In this document: positions 1 through 13,079 of the stretch, in pieces
How the letters are laid out: each line of letters begins with the position of its first letter
How positions within the stretch are numbered: the first letter of the stretch is position 1
DNA from: Grammothele lineata
Taxonomy: Eukaryota; Basidiomycota; Agaricomycetes; Polyporales; Polyporaceae
Assembly (NCBI GenBank): GCA_002150815.3
Contig: NDFF03000373.1
Coordinates: forward strand, 40,824-104,823
Direction: 5' to 3'
DNA length: 64,000 nucleotides
Made by a program: the position numbers and the translations under genes
The notes under the pieces: generated by a model
Seen by the model: only the letters and a program-made list of their open reading frames with translations
What the model was told of the DNA's origin: nothing
The model's database searches: none

Positions 1-3000
1 CTCTCATCGACGAGCGCGCGAAGCATGCCCTTCTCGTTCTTGAGAAGTTCTGCAGGAGATCCGAACTCGGCCTATATCAACGCGTGCAATCAGTATGGTC
101 GCTGGGACTATGGGAGGGTCAAGACGTACGATGCGGCCAGCGTCCAGAACAAGCTATAAGGTAGAACAGTCAATGAGCAACCGTTACACTCAACACCCAG
201 GTGGAACTCACGATTTTATCCGCGTCCATGATAGTCTGGAGGCGATGTGCGATGGTCAGAAGGGTCACATCCTTGCCCAGCTCCTCGCGCAGTGACTTCT
301 GGATGATCTCGTCGGTCTCGTAATCTACAACAGCTAGTTAGAACCTCTGATGTGTTGAGAAGCATGTGGGATCTCACCGATAGCAGACGTAGCTAGAACA
401 CGTAAAATGACATGCAGTCAGGAACCGCTAGCAGGTAGAGAAGGGCATAACATGTACCTTCGTCGAGAATTAGAAGCTTGCTCTGGCGGACGATCGCTCG
501 TGCGAGCGCGAGGATCTGGCGCTGTCCGACGGACAGATTGCTGCCTCCGCTCGAAATGGGCGAGTCAAGCGTGATTCGGCCTTCGTCCGCCTCGCTTTGG
601 AGTGAGAAGAGCCCCGCGGCGCGCAGAGCGTCGTTGAGAACCACGTCGTCGTACAGCGAGAAGGGGTCGAGGTTCTGTCTGAGGGTGCCGCTGAGGAGCT
701 CAGGCTGTGGAAGATATTGCCAGCTGTGAGCGAGATGAAGAGAGGGGTCAGGAGAGATATGCACCACTTGCGGGATGATCGTAATGCTCGACCGGAGGGC
801 GTCGAGATTGACCTCGTCTGTTGCGATGCCGTCATAGTACACCTTGCCCTCCGTGAGGATCAGGCGCAGAAGCGCCAGCGTCAAAGAGCTTTTCCCGCTT
901 CCGGTCCGACCCACTATGACGAAAAGTATGTTGAACGCCTTGCTCGTCGACATACATACAGTGGACGGGATACTCACCAATACCAACACGTTCGCCAGAC
1001 TTGACCTCGAACGAAATCTCGTGCAGGACGCGCGGGCCATCCGCAGAGTAGCGTGCAGATAGCTTCTCAACGCGCAAGCCGCCACTCGCAGGCCAGTACG
1101 CGGGCGGGACGCCGTCCGTGGTAGGCTTCGGCTCGTGCTCGATCACGAGATACTGCTGAATACGCTCCAAGCTGTTCCCGTTCACCTCGAACTCATTCAG
1201 AATGCGGATCCACCAGAGGATCATACCGCTGAAGCCGACTACGGACTCGTGTCAAAAGGAGAGTATGACTGAAGAGCATAGAAGCGCGTACCAGCCATGT
1301 TGAGCGAGAAGCCCGTGTTCGCCGCGCGCGCGCTCGTCCCGTACACAATGTACGCCGCAAGGCACGCAGCGAAGAGCGCGCCGAGCGACTCAATGCGGAC
1401 GGACACCCAACGGTTGAGGTTGTAGAACGTGCGCGCCGTGCGCACGTACTTGTCCAAGCGGCGGTATGACTCGGCTCGGAACTGCGCCTGCGCGCCGTAC
1501 GCACGGATCGAAGTCAGGCCCGCGATCGCCGCGCCGAAGTGGCCGAGGACGGGTGCGCGCGCGTTGCTCATCTCGCGCTTGACGGAGAGCTGGGCCTTCA
1601 TGTAGACCTGGCCGCAGTACCCGCCGAGGAGGGTGATGAGCGCGCCGGGGATGGTGAAGACGGGCGAGAAGGTGACGACCGCGGCGAACTTGCCGAGCAT
1701 AGCGACGGAGAGCTCGAGTACGAAGCCAAGGTTTTGCGCGAGTTGGCCATCGATGGTCTGGATGTCCTGCGTGCAGCGAGTGATGATACGGGACGTGGGT
1801 GTCTTGTCCAGCCACCTGTAGAATGTGTTCTAGGGCACTGTAGAGGTCATTGCATCAACAAGAAGCTCACCTGAGCGTAGCGCTGAGCACTGAACCAAGG
1901 AGGGTCTTGTGGATCTTGCGCGATGCACGGAGCACTCCGAACAGGTAGATGAGGAAGCTCAAGCAGTAGCAGGAAATCCCCAAGACCAAGAGCAGGTTGT
2001 AAACCGTCAGATAGCTGACAGCCGAAGATCAGCAGACGCTCAGCGTAATACGCCATGCCACATACTATGAAACGGAGACCTCGCCCGGCTCGCGCACTTC
2101 GTACTGCTGCGCCCAGTAGCCAAGCCAGTACGTTTGGACGACGTTGAGCAGCTCGCACGTGCCCAAGAACCCAACAAAGGCCAGCCAGAACAGGAAGGCG
2201 TGCCCGCCACCCATGCTCGTCAAGTAGAGCCGCACTGTCCTCCAAGTTAGTCGCTAGTGCGTTGCGCTGAGGGCCCAAGTCACTCACGGGAAGCCCAGCT
2301 GATATGACCCTCGGAAATCTCTTCCTCGACGATGAGTTTGCCGTCGCTCTTCTTCGGCACGGCTTCCTCGTCCGGCTCAACGGCGTCAACGCTATCTTCG
2401 GCCTTCTGCAACTCAGCTTGCTCATCCGCGAGCTCCTTGGACAGCTTGTCGTCCTTGGCAAGTACCTTCGAGAGCGTGCCCTGGCTGACAATGCGTCCGT
2501 CCGTGCCGAGAGAGACAACAAAGTCCGCGACTGGGCTCGCCATCGCGACGTTGTGCGTCTGTGGGGATGCGAGTCAGCGTCGCGCAACCTCGTAGCCAGA
2601 GCGACATGAGGGGCACGTACAACGAGGACGACCGTGCGGCCCTTCAGGAGGGCACCCTTGAAGCACTTGTCAACGATCCATCGAGAAGTGTGTACATCGA
2701 GTGCAGCGAGCACGTCGTCGAGAAGAAGGATGTCCGCCTTCGAGTAGACCGCGCGCGCGAGGGTGATGCGAGCCTTCTGACCGCCACTCAGGGTCAGACC
2801 CTTCTCGCCGACCTCGGTCATGTCTCCAGCGTCGAACAGCGACAGGTCGCGCTTGAGGGCGCACTGGTAAATGACTGCACGCCAGTCAGTGGGGGCATGC
2901 AACGTAAGGAACATGTGAGATGTACCTTTGTTGTACCTCTCTTCGTCGTAGGGCGCTCCGAACAAGATGTTATCCTGCATCACAACGTTAGCACATTGTC

Positions 3001-6000
3001 TTCCCGTTGCCTCTGCGTAGACGCATACCTTGATTGTCTCATTCTGTACCCACGACTCCTGCGCAGCATACGCAACCCCGCCCTTCCTCGGCAAACTAAC
3101 ATACGAGTCTGGTCCATTCGGCACGTAGTGCAGCTCCCCAAGAAGCGCCATGAGGAACGACGTCTTCCCCGAGCCCGTCGGGCCGACGACCAAGTTCACC
3201 TTCCCGCGCCTGAACGCGACCTCGTCCTCAATCCGGAGCGTGAAGTTCCGGCGGTTCGGGCCCGGGGTGAGCGAGCCGTCGTTCTCGTTCGACCACGTGA
3301 AGGACGCGCCCCGGATGCCGATCAAGTCGCGCTCCACCGCGGTGTGCGGCGGGAGGACGGTCTCGGCGGAGGCGGCGTCTTTGTCGGTGAACTCGTCGAG
3401 GAGCTCGGTGTCGTTGAGGAATGCGTTGACACGGTCGAGCGAGACCTTGGCTAGGTGCTGGCGTTAATGGGAGAACGAGGGCGGCGAATTGTCGCGCATA
3501 CCTTGGACGATCGCAGGGACGAAGGAGAACACCATGTGCAGCTGGTCGCGCATGACATCGAAGACTGCAGCTAGTCAATGCAACGAATGTAGGACGGAAA
3601 CGAGTGGGGCTTACCGGCCATAGAAGAGAAAACCCTAGAGGCCGAGAGCGCTTTGCCCATAATGAGGGTCTGGAGTAGGAAGGTCCGTTAGGACAACATT
3701 CCAGCGCGCAAAGCAGAAGAGTCTTACGTAGGTGACGTACGTCGCGACCATAGTCACGACTGGGATAACGAAGCTACCAGTGCACAAGGTCAGTTTCCAT
3801 ACGCGGTGCGAGTATTGATAGAACGAACTTTATGTTGCCGTTGATCAGCTCCAGGATCTTGTTCTTCCTGATGTACTTCAACTCTTCCTCTCGCTTTGCC
3901 GCAACTTGCTCGTCAACGCGGGGCTCCCAGCCAAAGAGCTTGATCATACGAATGACGCTCATGGCTGTATGGCAGTGTGAGTTTCACGCCAGAGATCTAC
4001 TAGAATCGTTTGTTACGTACTTTCAGTAACGTTCTGGACACGAGCATCGGTCTAGACCCCAGATACGTCAGCAATAGAAGAGTCATTTTGGACGAAGCTC
4101 ATACCTTCTTCATCTTTTCAGTCTGGGTACCCTGAATCATGGAGGCGATGTACCCCGGAATAGGGAACAGCAGGCCCATAGCGATCATACCCATGAATGC
4201 ACTAGTGACCCCGTCAGCCCAACGCCATAAACCCGCGCATACATGGACGATACTCACCTCCAACCAAGGATCGAGTACAGGAAGTAAACGGACACCGCGA
4301 TCTGGGCCGGCGCGAACAGGAGCGGAAAGAGGAAGTCCCGCCCGTCGATGAGCGTGTTGAGATCCGTCGTGACCAGGTTGTTGATCTTCCCGATGAGGTT
4401 CCCGCTGTCGGGTGCCGGCGCCGGGGCTTTCTCTTCCTCGCCCTTCTTTGCGTCCTTGTCCTTGCCTTTCTTCGTCGCCGCACTCGAACCGCTAATCGTG
4501 CTGGCGCGAATCGTCTCCTCCTCACTCAGAGGCGGGGTGTCACTACCGCCCTCCTCTACAATAGACGCGTTGTCGGGCGTGTGCGCCGCAGTGGTCGCGC
4601 GACTTGCGGAGGGACTCTCGGCGGGAGTCTCCGACTTCATGCGAACGCGGAGGGAGTGATCGAACACGAGCTGGGTGATGATCGACTCTGTACGGACGAG
4701 CATGCGGGTCTGCCAACCTTGTTTCAGCGAAGTCGGGCGGTCGTACCGAGCCGGCAACGTACCGTGATGAAGACGTATAGCTGGATGGCCATCGATCCAA
4801 GGACCGGACCGAGGAAGAGCCACGCGATCCACACCCAGGGACGAACTACCGCGCCTTCTCCGCCAGTCTCGAGGTACCTTGGCTAAGATGAGAGCGTGCG
4901 ATGTGGCTTTTACAGCGAACGACTCACTGGAGCAACTGGTATATACCGACGGGACTAGCAAACGTAGCGATTACCTAGAAGGAGTTAATTGAACACTGTC
5001 ATCGATATATCGGCTGTGCTCAATTACCCGGATAATCAGCAAGACCGCCATTGCCATGTACTCCTTCCTGAATACGCTCATCAGATTGAAGAACAGATGA
5101 CGCTTCTTAGTAACTTGGAAAGGGTCGAGGTGCTGCGTTGCGCGAGTCAACACGAACGAAATGCTCTGTTGCTGTACGAAACACTCACCGGGAACGCCCG
5201 CTTAACCAGATTTTTGGCATAGTCATAATCTGCTTGAGGAGGAAGTTGCTCGTACGGAAGATGAGGTATGCTATATGCTTTCCAGATGATAGGGTCGAGG
5301 AACCTGTAAGTGATGAATGATAGGATGGAGGCTGTCTGCTCGGGAGGCACTTCTGGAGCGGGATCCTGACGAACGCAGAAACGTTGAACTCGGTGGAAGA
5401 CGAGAGGAACAGAATCACAGCGCATACCTTAGGGTCAACCGGAACGTACTGGCGGGGGACGAGAAGAGGGACGGCAACGGCAGCCAAAGTGAGGACTCCG
5501 ATCTTGGCCCAGAGTAGGTTTCCTTCCGAACCATCGACTGGCTTCAGGGTGTACGTCGCGAGGGGCCATAAGTCGCGGTATGCATACACAGCCCAAACGG
5601 AGATAAGGACAATGATTAAGTGTCTTGTCGAAAGTCTACTCAGACTTGGGCGAGCAATGACGGAAACGAAGGCCAGGAGTGATGCGTATGCCTAAGAAGA
5701 GCCCTCTCAATTACCAGAGTAAGGAGAGAAACGAAAAGACGCGTACGAATGTGCCAGAAAGCCCAATAGCGACCCAATGTGACTCACGGTTGTGCTCCGA
5801 GCCCTCCTCATCGGAAAGCACAAGACCCGCAATGTAAAGACCGAGGAGGGAGAGGCAGGACAGAAGGCGGGTGACCAAGAACGCGAAACATACCGGCCCC
5901 CCGAGCTCCGCAACATGAGAGGTGACTTGTGAGCTCGCCCCGCTTGACTCTACGTCTTCGCTGGACTGGGGCGACACGTCGGACTTGGTGAACTTAGCGA

Positions 6001-6290
6001 AAACTCGCTGCACGGGGGTTGAACGGCAGACGAGCTGAGTGGAAAGGATCGCCAAAGACGCAAGCGCCGCTACAGAGGGATACACAAGCGTATTGTTCCA
6101 TACTCTTCGTACGAGCTCAGAGACATGGATATATGCGCACGTAAAAGACCAATACGCACTGTGGATTCTCGTACGCGTACTGGTACGCCGCGAAAGACTG
6201 TTCGACCGGGGACGATAAGAATGCCGCTCTGTCGAGGATGGCCTGCGACTGAGAAAGCCAAGATGGCGAAAGCCAGCTGGCGGCGGCCAT
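1..6290 (-). CDS. ABCC-subfamily multidrug-type ABC transporter A (3' end cut by window edge)
   Basis: Full-size ATP-driven exporter of the ABCC (MRP/YOR1/YBT1-like) type, expected in plasma or vacuolar membrane; substrate unknown. Start taken at the ATG at 6288-6290 ([11 protein letters not shown]). N-terminal membrane segments are encoded at about 5.2-6.2 kb. The first nucleotide-binding domain (about 2.3-3.4 kb) has Walker [10 protein letters not shown], signature LSGGQKAR and Walker B LLLDDV; the aspartate after the Walker B aspartate, instead of glutamate, is usual for ABCC domain 1. The second (about 1-950) has [16 protein letters not shown] and LILDEATSAID. Many short introns. The ATSAI residues sit on a 15-base micro-exon at 378-392. 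The frame is still open at base 1 (ending [17 protein letters not shown]), so by comparison with transporter B only about 15-20 codons are missing. Its closest relative here is transporter B at 53444-60172. Family certain; exact exon map not fully traced. Confidence 0.93.
378..392 (-). other. 15-base micro-exon of ABC transporter A
   Basis: Reading the minus strand, the Walker B exon ends LDE at a gtacat donor, then a 15-base exon between ttctag and gtgaga encodes ATSAI, and the next exon after gttgtag completes Asp and continues YETDEIIQ. Skipping it would remove the D-loop region, so it must be included. Transporter B carries the same residues without this extra intron. Confidence 0.8.
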
Positions 6291-9200
6291 GGTGGGGGAG
6301 CGCAAGAGGAGGATGGCGAACCGGCGTAAGAGAAAGAGTAGGTTATGCGTCGGGAACCGAGAACAAGTCACGTCCGCCGGGGCCGCGTCGCGCCGCGTTC
6401 GTCGCGCACGGTGCAGTCAAGTGCCCCTCCGACCGTGTGCTCGCCGATCGAACCGCATCCGCTTTACCGGGCTCGACATACCCTCTTTGGGCGCGCGCCC
6501 TGAAATCGGTCACTAAATCGTTCAGATCCAGGCCACGTTATCACAGGTTATCACGCCTCGGACTAAGCGCCCAACGAGTACGGCCTCTCATTGGCAGACG
6601 CCACTATCGAGGCGGCTTTGTCAGAGCCCGCCGCACACTGAAGGGGCCTGTGCCGATATTGAGTGGGTCAAGTGGCGGTTCAGGTTGATGGGGACAGCAG
6701 TATCTAGCAGACAGCGCTGACTCACAACTGACTCGACTTGCACACCCATGTCAACGAAGAGCTTATCGACGTATGGACTTCCACATTCTTTTGAATATCC
6801 ATCAAATCGCTGCGCACTACGGTCATTGAGCGTGGAAACATGTCAATCACTGTGGGATCGTTCCACTGTGAAAAACGTTCAGCTAGTGTCGCATGACGTT
6901 GGCGCGCGCGCTGTACCTAACGTTCATGCACCTCGGCTGCAGGGAATAAAAGGGTCGCAGCTTCGAGAGAGTTGGAGATTGGTTCCTCCCCGTCCATGCT
7001 TGGTGAGCACAGAAGAGAGAAAGGGGGGGAACAGCAAGAGCGGAACGTGCGTTAGCCAAGCAGAGTATAAAAATGTATGTCCGGGCTATCGGATACGAGC
7101 ACTAGGTTTGGGTTTGAATGTACGGAATCCATGACGTTGTGACATGGCTGCGGTGGCGGCAGAGAGACGTTGGCGGGAAACTTGAGCTAAAGTGTGGGCT
7201 AGAGGTCAAGAACGATCAGCCCATTTAGTGTATGCGAGAACTTCTGGCAAGGAGAGAATATGGACCGTGACCGAATAGACTAATCAGCCCTTCCCGTGCT
7301 AATAAGACTTGGAATTTCGAGGAAGGGTTGGCTAGCCCGGAGTCGCCTGCGCGAGAGAGGCCTTACCTGGCGTCGTTCTTGTAGCCGGCGGGGACTCACG
7401 CTGAGGTAGGAATGTGACTCATAAGCAGAACCCCGTGAAGAAGCTCGTGCTTGTATGCATAGAGAAAATGACATGCGGCAAATACAGCAGGATAACCAAC
7501 GACCAGGCCACTGACCTCTACAATACTTGACGCCTCCGACAGGCTGAAGAGACCACGAACATGCTGCACGGTACGAAACAAAGAACGGCACCTAGGGAAT
7601 ATATGTACGTCTTGACGTGTCTTGCAATCTGATGACGGCTGGTGAGGGACACTACCAGAGTAGGATGGTGCCGAGCGGGAATATCAGAGAACGACGAGCA
7701 ACCTGCTTCACAACTAGCAGTGACGGGTATATGAGCGGTACTCAAGCTGCGGAGGAGGGGAGATTATGGGAGAGAGAGACAAAGCAAGAGGGTTGGTTCA
7801 ATACCACGCAAAAGTCGTGATCGCCAAGCCGCCGGCAGCTCTACGCAGACGATCTCACTGTCGGAGTCAGGGCGGCCGGGGAAGGGACGCCGCGGGACAG
7901 ATCGGAGGCTGTCAGTCCTCGATCGTGAGGCGGATGACCAAGACAATTGGTCCCGGGTTATGTCGGAGTCGCAAACACTTCCCAGCATGCGAACGTCAAG
8001 ATGAAGTGCCGGATCCGGAATGGGGATGCGCTGTGTGTCGTGAAAAGCAGGGAGGCGGAGCACAGAGTCCTCTTTGCTACCCGGCGAGCACGCCATACCG
8101 GAAGAATTTGGGAGGATATGTTGGGAAGTCGTGCGGCGTGGTGGTCTGCATGAGTACACTGAATGCAATTAGAAAGGGTATCGCATGGTCCGTGGCGCTC
8201 CCGAGACAATATACAGCGGCTGGCAAGGGACACAACAACAGAAGCCATTGAAGTCGTCAACTTCACCGCCGTAAAACTTGCTGCGAACGCCGGTTCTGAC
8301 GCGCAACCTCCTTCGCGATAACGGCTGTTCAGTGAACATCGTCTTCGCTCCTCATCCGACCAGCAACGATGCACCCCAAGAACGTGCGCCAAGAAGACAA
8401 CACGACGCGAGCGGCACCGCACAGTCGGGAATGAATGCTTACCGGCGAGAACTGGGCCAGCAATGACGACGAGGGGCCCGCCATTGATTCCGGCGTTGTG
8501 GAACCGCGAGTGCATTTCCGGCACATGGATGTTTCGGTTTCCAGTTTACAGTATAAAGACCGCGAATCGGAGATGATGGTTACTCAAAAGAGGCCTTGCC
8601 GAGCGGGAGGCCATGGAAGGAGATTGCCTACTTACGAAAATGTGAGAACCTTGACGAATCCGCAATGGAGAATACTATCGATGGTGCTCACTAGCACCCC
8701 ACTGGCATATCGATGCCGCGCAAGACGAGGATACTTCTTGACGTCAAGTAACCTCGAACGGGATGCTTGCATGCATACCCAGCCAAACAAACCGCGTGGG
8801 TCTCCTTGTCTGAACGTCCGAAAGCCGATTCGGAATGCATCGGCACTCTATGAGACGCTTCCATTGCCTCAGTCAGTGCACGTATTCACTGTATGATACT
8901 TCAGGCGGCTTACACAGGGAGGAACCATCGGGATGATAGACATACGCGTTCACAACAAGCGCAATCGCGCGCGCCGCCCGTGGGTGCAGTTAGTGCGGGC
9001 GAAGTAGACGTCCCGGCTGGATAGACGAATCGGCGGCCATCTCGACTCCCCGTCGCACGATCTCCGCCGTGTAGGACGCCGGCGCAGTGCCCTTTTCGAA
9101 CGAAGCGGCTGTGCCAAGAGAAAATAGAGTGAACGCGGTGAGTGACCCACGCAGACGATCATACAACGCGCACCTCGCGAATCGCTCCCACGGAGCCTAT

Positions 9201-9802
9201 CAAGCGTCTCTCCCACTCCACGACGCGGCCAAGCATGGCTGCTCCCCGTTTCCAAGCCAAGCACGGGCGGAGGGCTTCCGGCTATCCCTCGATAGCGGTG
9301 CGCGAGGAGGGCGGGACGAGTGGGCGCGGGCATTTTCACACCTTCCATGCTGCGGGCGGCGCGAAGAAGGCGCATTCCAGTGAAAGCCAAGCCTCGATTC
9401 CCGTGCGCTGAGCGCAGCGAGGCCTCGCGAGGCGCAGTGGGATCGCCGAGAAAGTACGGAAGGAGTGAGACGAAGAAGGGCCAAGGGCGACACGCGCGGC
9501 ATACGCGAGCGGTCGCAAAGCGAGAGGCGCGCGCGCTCGGGCGGCCCGGGCGTGCGGAAGAAATGCCTCGGTAGAAGCGAGCCGCCCGTTTGGGAGTTCG
9601 AGGAGGACCCTCACCGTGGAACGGGATAGCGGTATGTTTTCGCATCTTGTTACGCGTTTTTGCTCGGCGTTTTGGAGTGCGCGTCCCCGATATCGCATAA
9701 AATGGTGGGGCTTGCCAGGGGAGAGGAGCAGAACGCGCCGTTCTGCGCCCTCCCCCAGCAAGCACATCTCGCCAGCTCGTCAAGATCTCGAGTCGACGCA
9801 CG
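6291..9802. other. 3.5-kb intergenic region, divergent between ABC transporter A and carrier A
   Basis: Shared upstream region of two divergently transcribed genes. I recognise no complete gene. The minus strand at about 7.2-8.55 kb has exon-like pieces: an ATG near 8512-8524 whose frame ends AGPVLAG at a good gtaagc donor, then hydrophobic stretches further on (for example VGYPAVFAACHFLYAY at about 7.45 kb). No continuous spliced frame could be assembled. The 9.0-9.8 kb part is GC-rich with short palindromes around 9410-9450 and probably holds the carrier A promoter. Confidence 0.5.
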
Positions 9803-11667
9803 ATGCCTTCCGCCGCGTTCCTCATCTACTCGGGCGTGATGCCTCTCATTAAAACGTATGTTCCTCGCTCTATACACCGTGTCTCGAGGTGAGCTGACCG
9901 TGGTCATCCAGGTACATCACGATCGCCGCAGGATATGTCATCGCGAAAATGGGCCTCTTTCCCGCTGCAGCGTCGCGTGGTGCATCACTGGTCACCATGA
10001 ACATCGCTCTGCCCGCTCTTATCTTTGCCAATGTCATCCCTGCCTTTACCCCGTCCAACATCGCGTCCCTGGGTCCGCTGTTCCTTACGGCGTTCACCTA
10101 CCAGGCGATCGGCTTTACGTTCGGGTACCTCATCCGAGAGATCTGCTATGTTCCTCGCAATTTCTGGCAAGGCATCGTTGTCCTCACTGGCATGAGTAAC
10201 TGGGGAAATCTTCGTAAGTGGCCTTCGTGATCCCCCGTCTGCTATTAATCTCATGTCCGACGTCTTCCCCAAGCTACTGCCGTGGTCTTGACCGTAACCG
10301 AGGAGCCACCATTCAACCCCGATACGGATCCTGCACGTACGTCTCCTTCGTTTCGACTGCCCTATTGTTTGCTCATCTACCGCCAACCAGTCGGCATTTC
10401 TTACATTTCAATCTTCATCGTCTCATACCATATCGTCTTCTGGATGCTCGGCGCCGCCCACTCAATCTCGTGGGACTACCTCCCGGGCGTTCCTCAGGGC
10501 GAGGCAGCGGAGCGCCGCGTGTCATGGAAGGAGAAGCCCATCGGGAGCCTCATCACACGTTACATTCTCCGGCAACCCGTCCCCAATTCCTTCGCTCTCT
10601 CTCCCACACCACAGGGCGACGAGGAGTCGCTGGAGAAGCGCAGTAGCGAGGTGACCGAGCTTCCGGTCTCGGCGGATGTGACCCGGTGCCCGACTCCTGT
10701 TGCCGGTGCCTCTGGAGTCGCAGAGGTCACTTCGAGCCCTAAGCAGGAGAAGGCGGAACTGAACGACGAGGCGGCGGTTGCAGCCGCGGCCTTGAGCCCT
10801 CCCACCGTGACGGCGTTCCAGCGCGTCAAGAGGGTCCTCAAGCCGCTTTCTGTCGTCGTCACCCCCGTCACGATGACTCTCGCGATCTCGCTACCTATCG
10901 CTCTCATCAATCCTCTGAAGGCACTCTTCGTGGACATCTCGAAGGAGGGCGGTCCCGCCTTCTTCGGGCCCGACAACCGCCCCCCATTGGCGTTCATGAT
11001 CGACACCGGTATGTGTCTTACGCTACCTCACGAGAGGAATATATACTAAATTACTCAATTCGTAGCTCAATTCTTGGGAGGGATCACCGTTCCGCTGGCG
11101 CTCATCCTCCTCGGAGTCAGCTTCGCGCGGATTCAGCTCGCACGTCCCCTCTCGCGCCTGCCAATAATGGCGATGTTCATGTGCACGATGGCAAAGATGG
11201 TGTTCCTGCCCGTCGTCGGTGTCTTCATGATCCAGGCGATGACCAACTCTGGTTTCATCGACCGGAAGGAGATCACGCTCCGCTTCATTCTCATGTTCCT
11301 GAGTGGAACGCCAACAGCTGTCAAGTGAGTCCGCACCGGAAGCAGAGATGCTTATGATACTGACGACGGCTTAGCCAACTCATCGTTGCCTCACTGTACG
11401 CACCAGAGGGCAAGACAAACACCCTTGCAGTAAGTTTGCTTAACGCTTGACAATATATATTAGCTAACGAAAACAACCTAGGCATTCCTTTTCGTCCAAT
11501 GTGAGTATTTGCAGATAATCAACCGTTTTCGTCGCAGACAGCTGACATTATTACAGACGTCTTCATGATCATCTCCTCTTCGTGAGTGGCATTGTTTCTC
11601 AGAGCCTATCTCTCGCTTACGCTCGCCTTCCAGGGCTCTTACTGCGGTTGCGCTGCTTCTGCTCTGA
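9803..11667 (+). CDS. Auxin-efflux-carrier-like membrane transporter A
   Basis: Mem_trans (PIN/auxin efflux carrier-like) family permease of fungi; small-molecule export, often placed in the endoplasmic reticulum, but substrate unknown. Nine exons: 9803-9855, 9912-10213, 10274-10336, 10391-11008, 11066-11324, 11375-11429, 11482-11500, 11557-11581, 11634-11667, giving 475 residues with all phases consistent. Hydrophobic helices fill both ends: the N-terminal bundle (residues about 1-170, with SRGASLVTMNIALPALIFA and the GMSNWGNLPTA turn) and the C-terminal bundle (about 300-475, with FLGGITVPLALILLG and SGTPTAVNQLIVASLY). Between them lies a hydrophilic Ser/Glu-rich loop wholly inside exon 4. 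The start ATG opens MPSAAFLIYSGVMPLIKTY. Tandem paralogue at 13080 has the same structure. Confidence 0.93.
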
Positions 11668-13079
11668 TCGGGGGTCTCATTTTCTCAAGTACGCACATGG
11701 CTTTTCACGCGTTTCACGGACTGCTTCACGGATTTCCACGAACCCACCCAACCGCCGAACCTACCCCTAGATAGAACGGTCAGGATGCCTGTTTGTATCG
11801 TTAGTCACTTCTTGCATACTGGGTTTCCTATTTACCAGCGCTGTGCGAATCCGTACGTTATCGATCACACGCAAGAATAGCTGCTGTCTGATTCATTGTG
11901 CCTTTGCACGCAACGACAAGCCCGGTTGCCCACTGTCTACGCAAGTGCGTGGTTAAGTCAGATGCTCATTCGGGTATGGCAACCTTGCGCAGTGAGATTT
12001 AACCATTGCGGTGTTTGGTCGGCCCGAGGGGATCCTGCGTAGTAGGCAGGGATTGCCCGTCAGTCCCTGTCAGCTGCGCCGACGGGGCGCTGGTGTGTCC
12101 ACACTAGCACCCCCTTAAGGAAGATTCTTTAGATTGGCGAGATCGCGTGAGCACCTGGTGTCGATTTCCCACTGGTTTGCTACTTTACTTACTTTCTGCC
12201 AAGGTCCATCATGCATGGCATGGTCATGTGCGCTCTATTGCCGAGAAACGGCGCCTTCTGTTAAGGAGTGACCAAGGACGTACGTACAGACTCGGAGGCA
12301 GGACGGTGAATGCGTGGCGACATCCAATGCCCAGAGATGTCACTTCACGGTTCGCGGGGAACCACCAGTTTGGTTGTTTCTAACTACTGTGAACACTCAC
12401 CAATCCTTGGACGGTGGCCCGGGTGACAGGCTCATGAGCTCCAAGTCAGTAGAATCCTCCATTCTTACGGCGACTGTTCCGGACTCCATCCCGGGGAAAT
12501 TCCCTCTCCTCCCCCTCTTGGATCACCAATAAGAAGATATGATAGCTTTTGGCGTTCTCGTGGCGGTTTGTTCATGCTTATCTTTGACAGATAATGTGCG
12601 CGCACGGCGCTCACCGCAGTCGGAGGCGTCTTCAGCGCCGCATTGCCCTCATGATCAAGTCATGGTCGAACGAGATGTAAAGCACCGCGTTCGAGCGTAG
12701 GCACAGGGTGCGCCAGCGTGTCGAGGATGTGTCGTGGATGACGAGGAACAAGGCGCGCCCGACAGACGCGAGGGCTGGAACGCCGGTGGTGGTGAGGCCG
12801 GAAGACCGGGCCGGCGAAAATGGAGGAGGCGGAGGCCCGAAATATCCGCCGGGGTCGGCTGAATCCCTCACACGAGGACCACCATGGATCACAGGCGGGC
12901 GATATACATGTTTGCATCTGACTCTTCTCTCTTCTTTGCTCTTCCTTCCCTCTCCCCTCGCGCGCCCCCCAAGCCGTGACCGGCCAGCGTCGCGAGCTGG
13001 AACCCCCTCACACAACGTTTGAAGTCCTCATCAACTCAGCACTTGACGGTGCTCACGTTCAAGAGTTCGAGTCACAATC
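11668..13079. other. Intergenic region between the two tandem carriers
   Basis: Contains the 3' end of carrier A and the promoter of carrier B. No coding signal beyond short random frames. 12.65-13.0 kb is GC-rich; a pyrimidine-rich tract at about 12920-12970 lies just upstream of the carrier B start and is a plausible core-promoter landmark. Confidence 0.5.

Noticed and set aside
2561..3454. 297-codon open frame on the plus strand
   Set aside because: Antisense to the first ATPase domain of transporter A; its openness follows from the codon use of that gene.
9400..9450. Cluster of short palindromes (gaggcctc, cctcgcgagg)
   Set aside because: Expected at this GC content; no repeat spacing or partner.
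8950..9825. 291-codon open frame on the minus strand
   Set aside because: GC-rich, Arg/Pro/Ser-heavy composition typical of chance frames, no motif, and it overlaps the promoter of carrier A.
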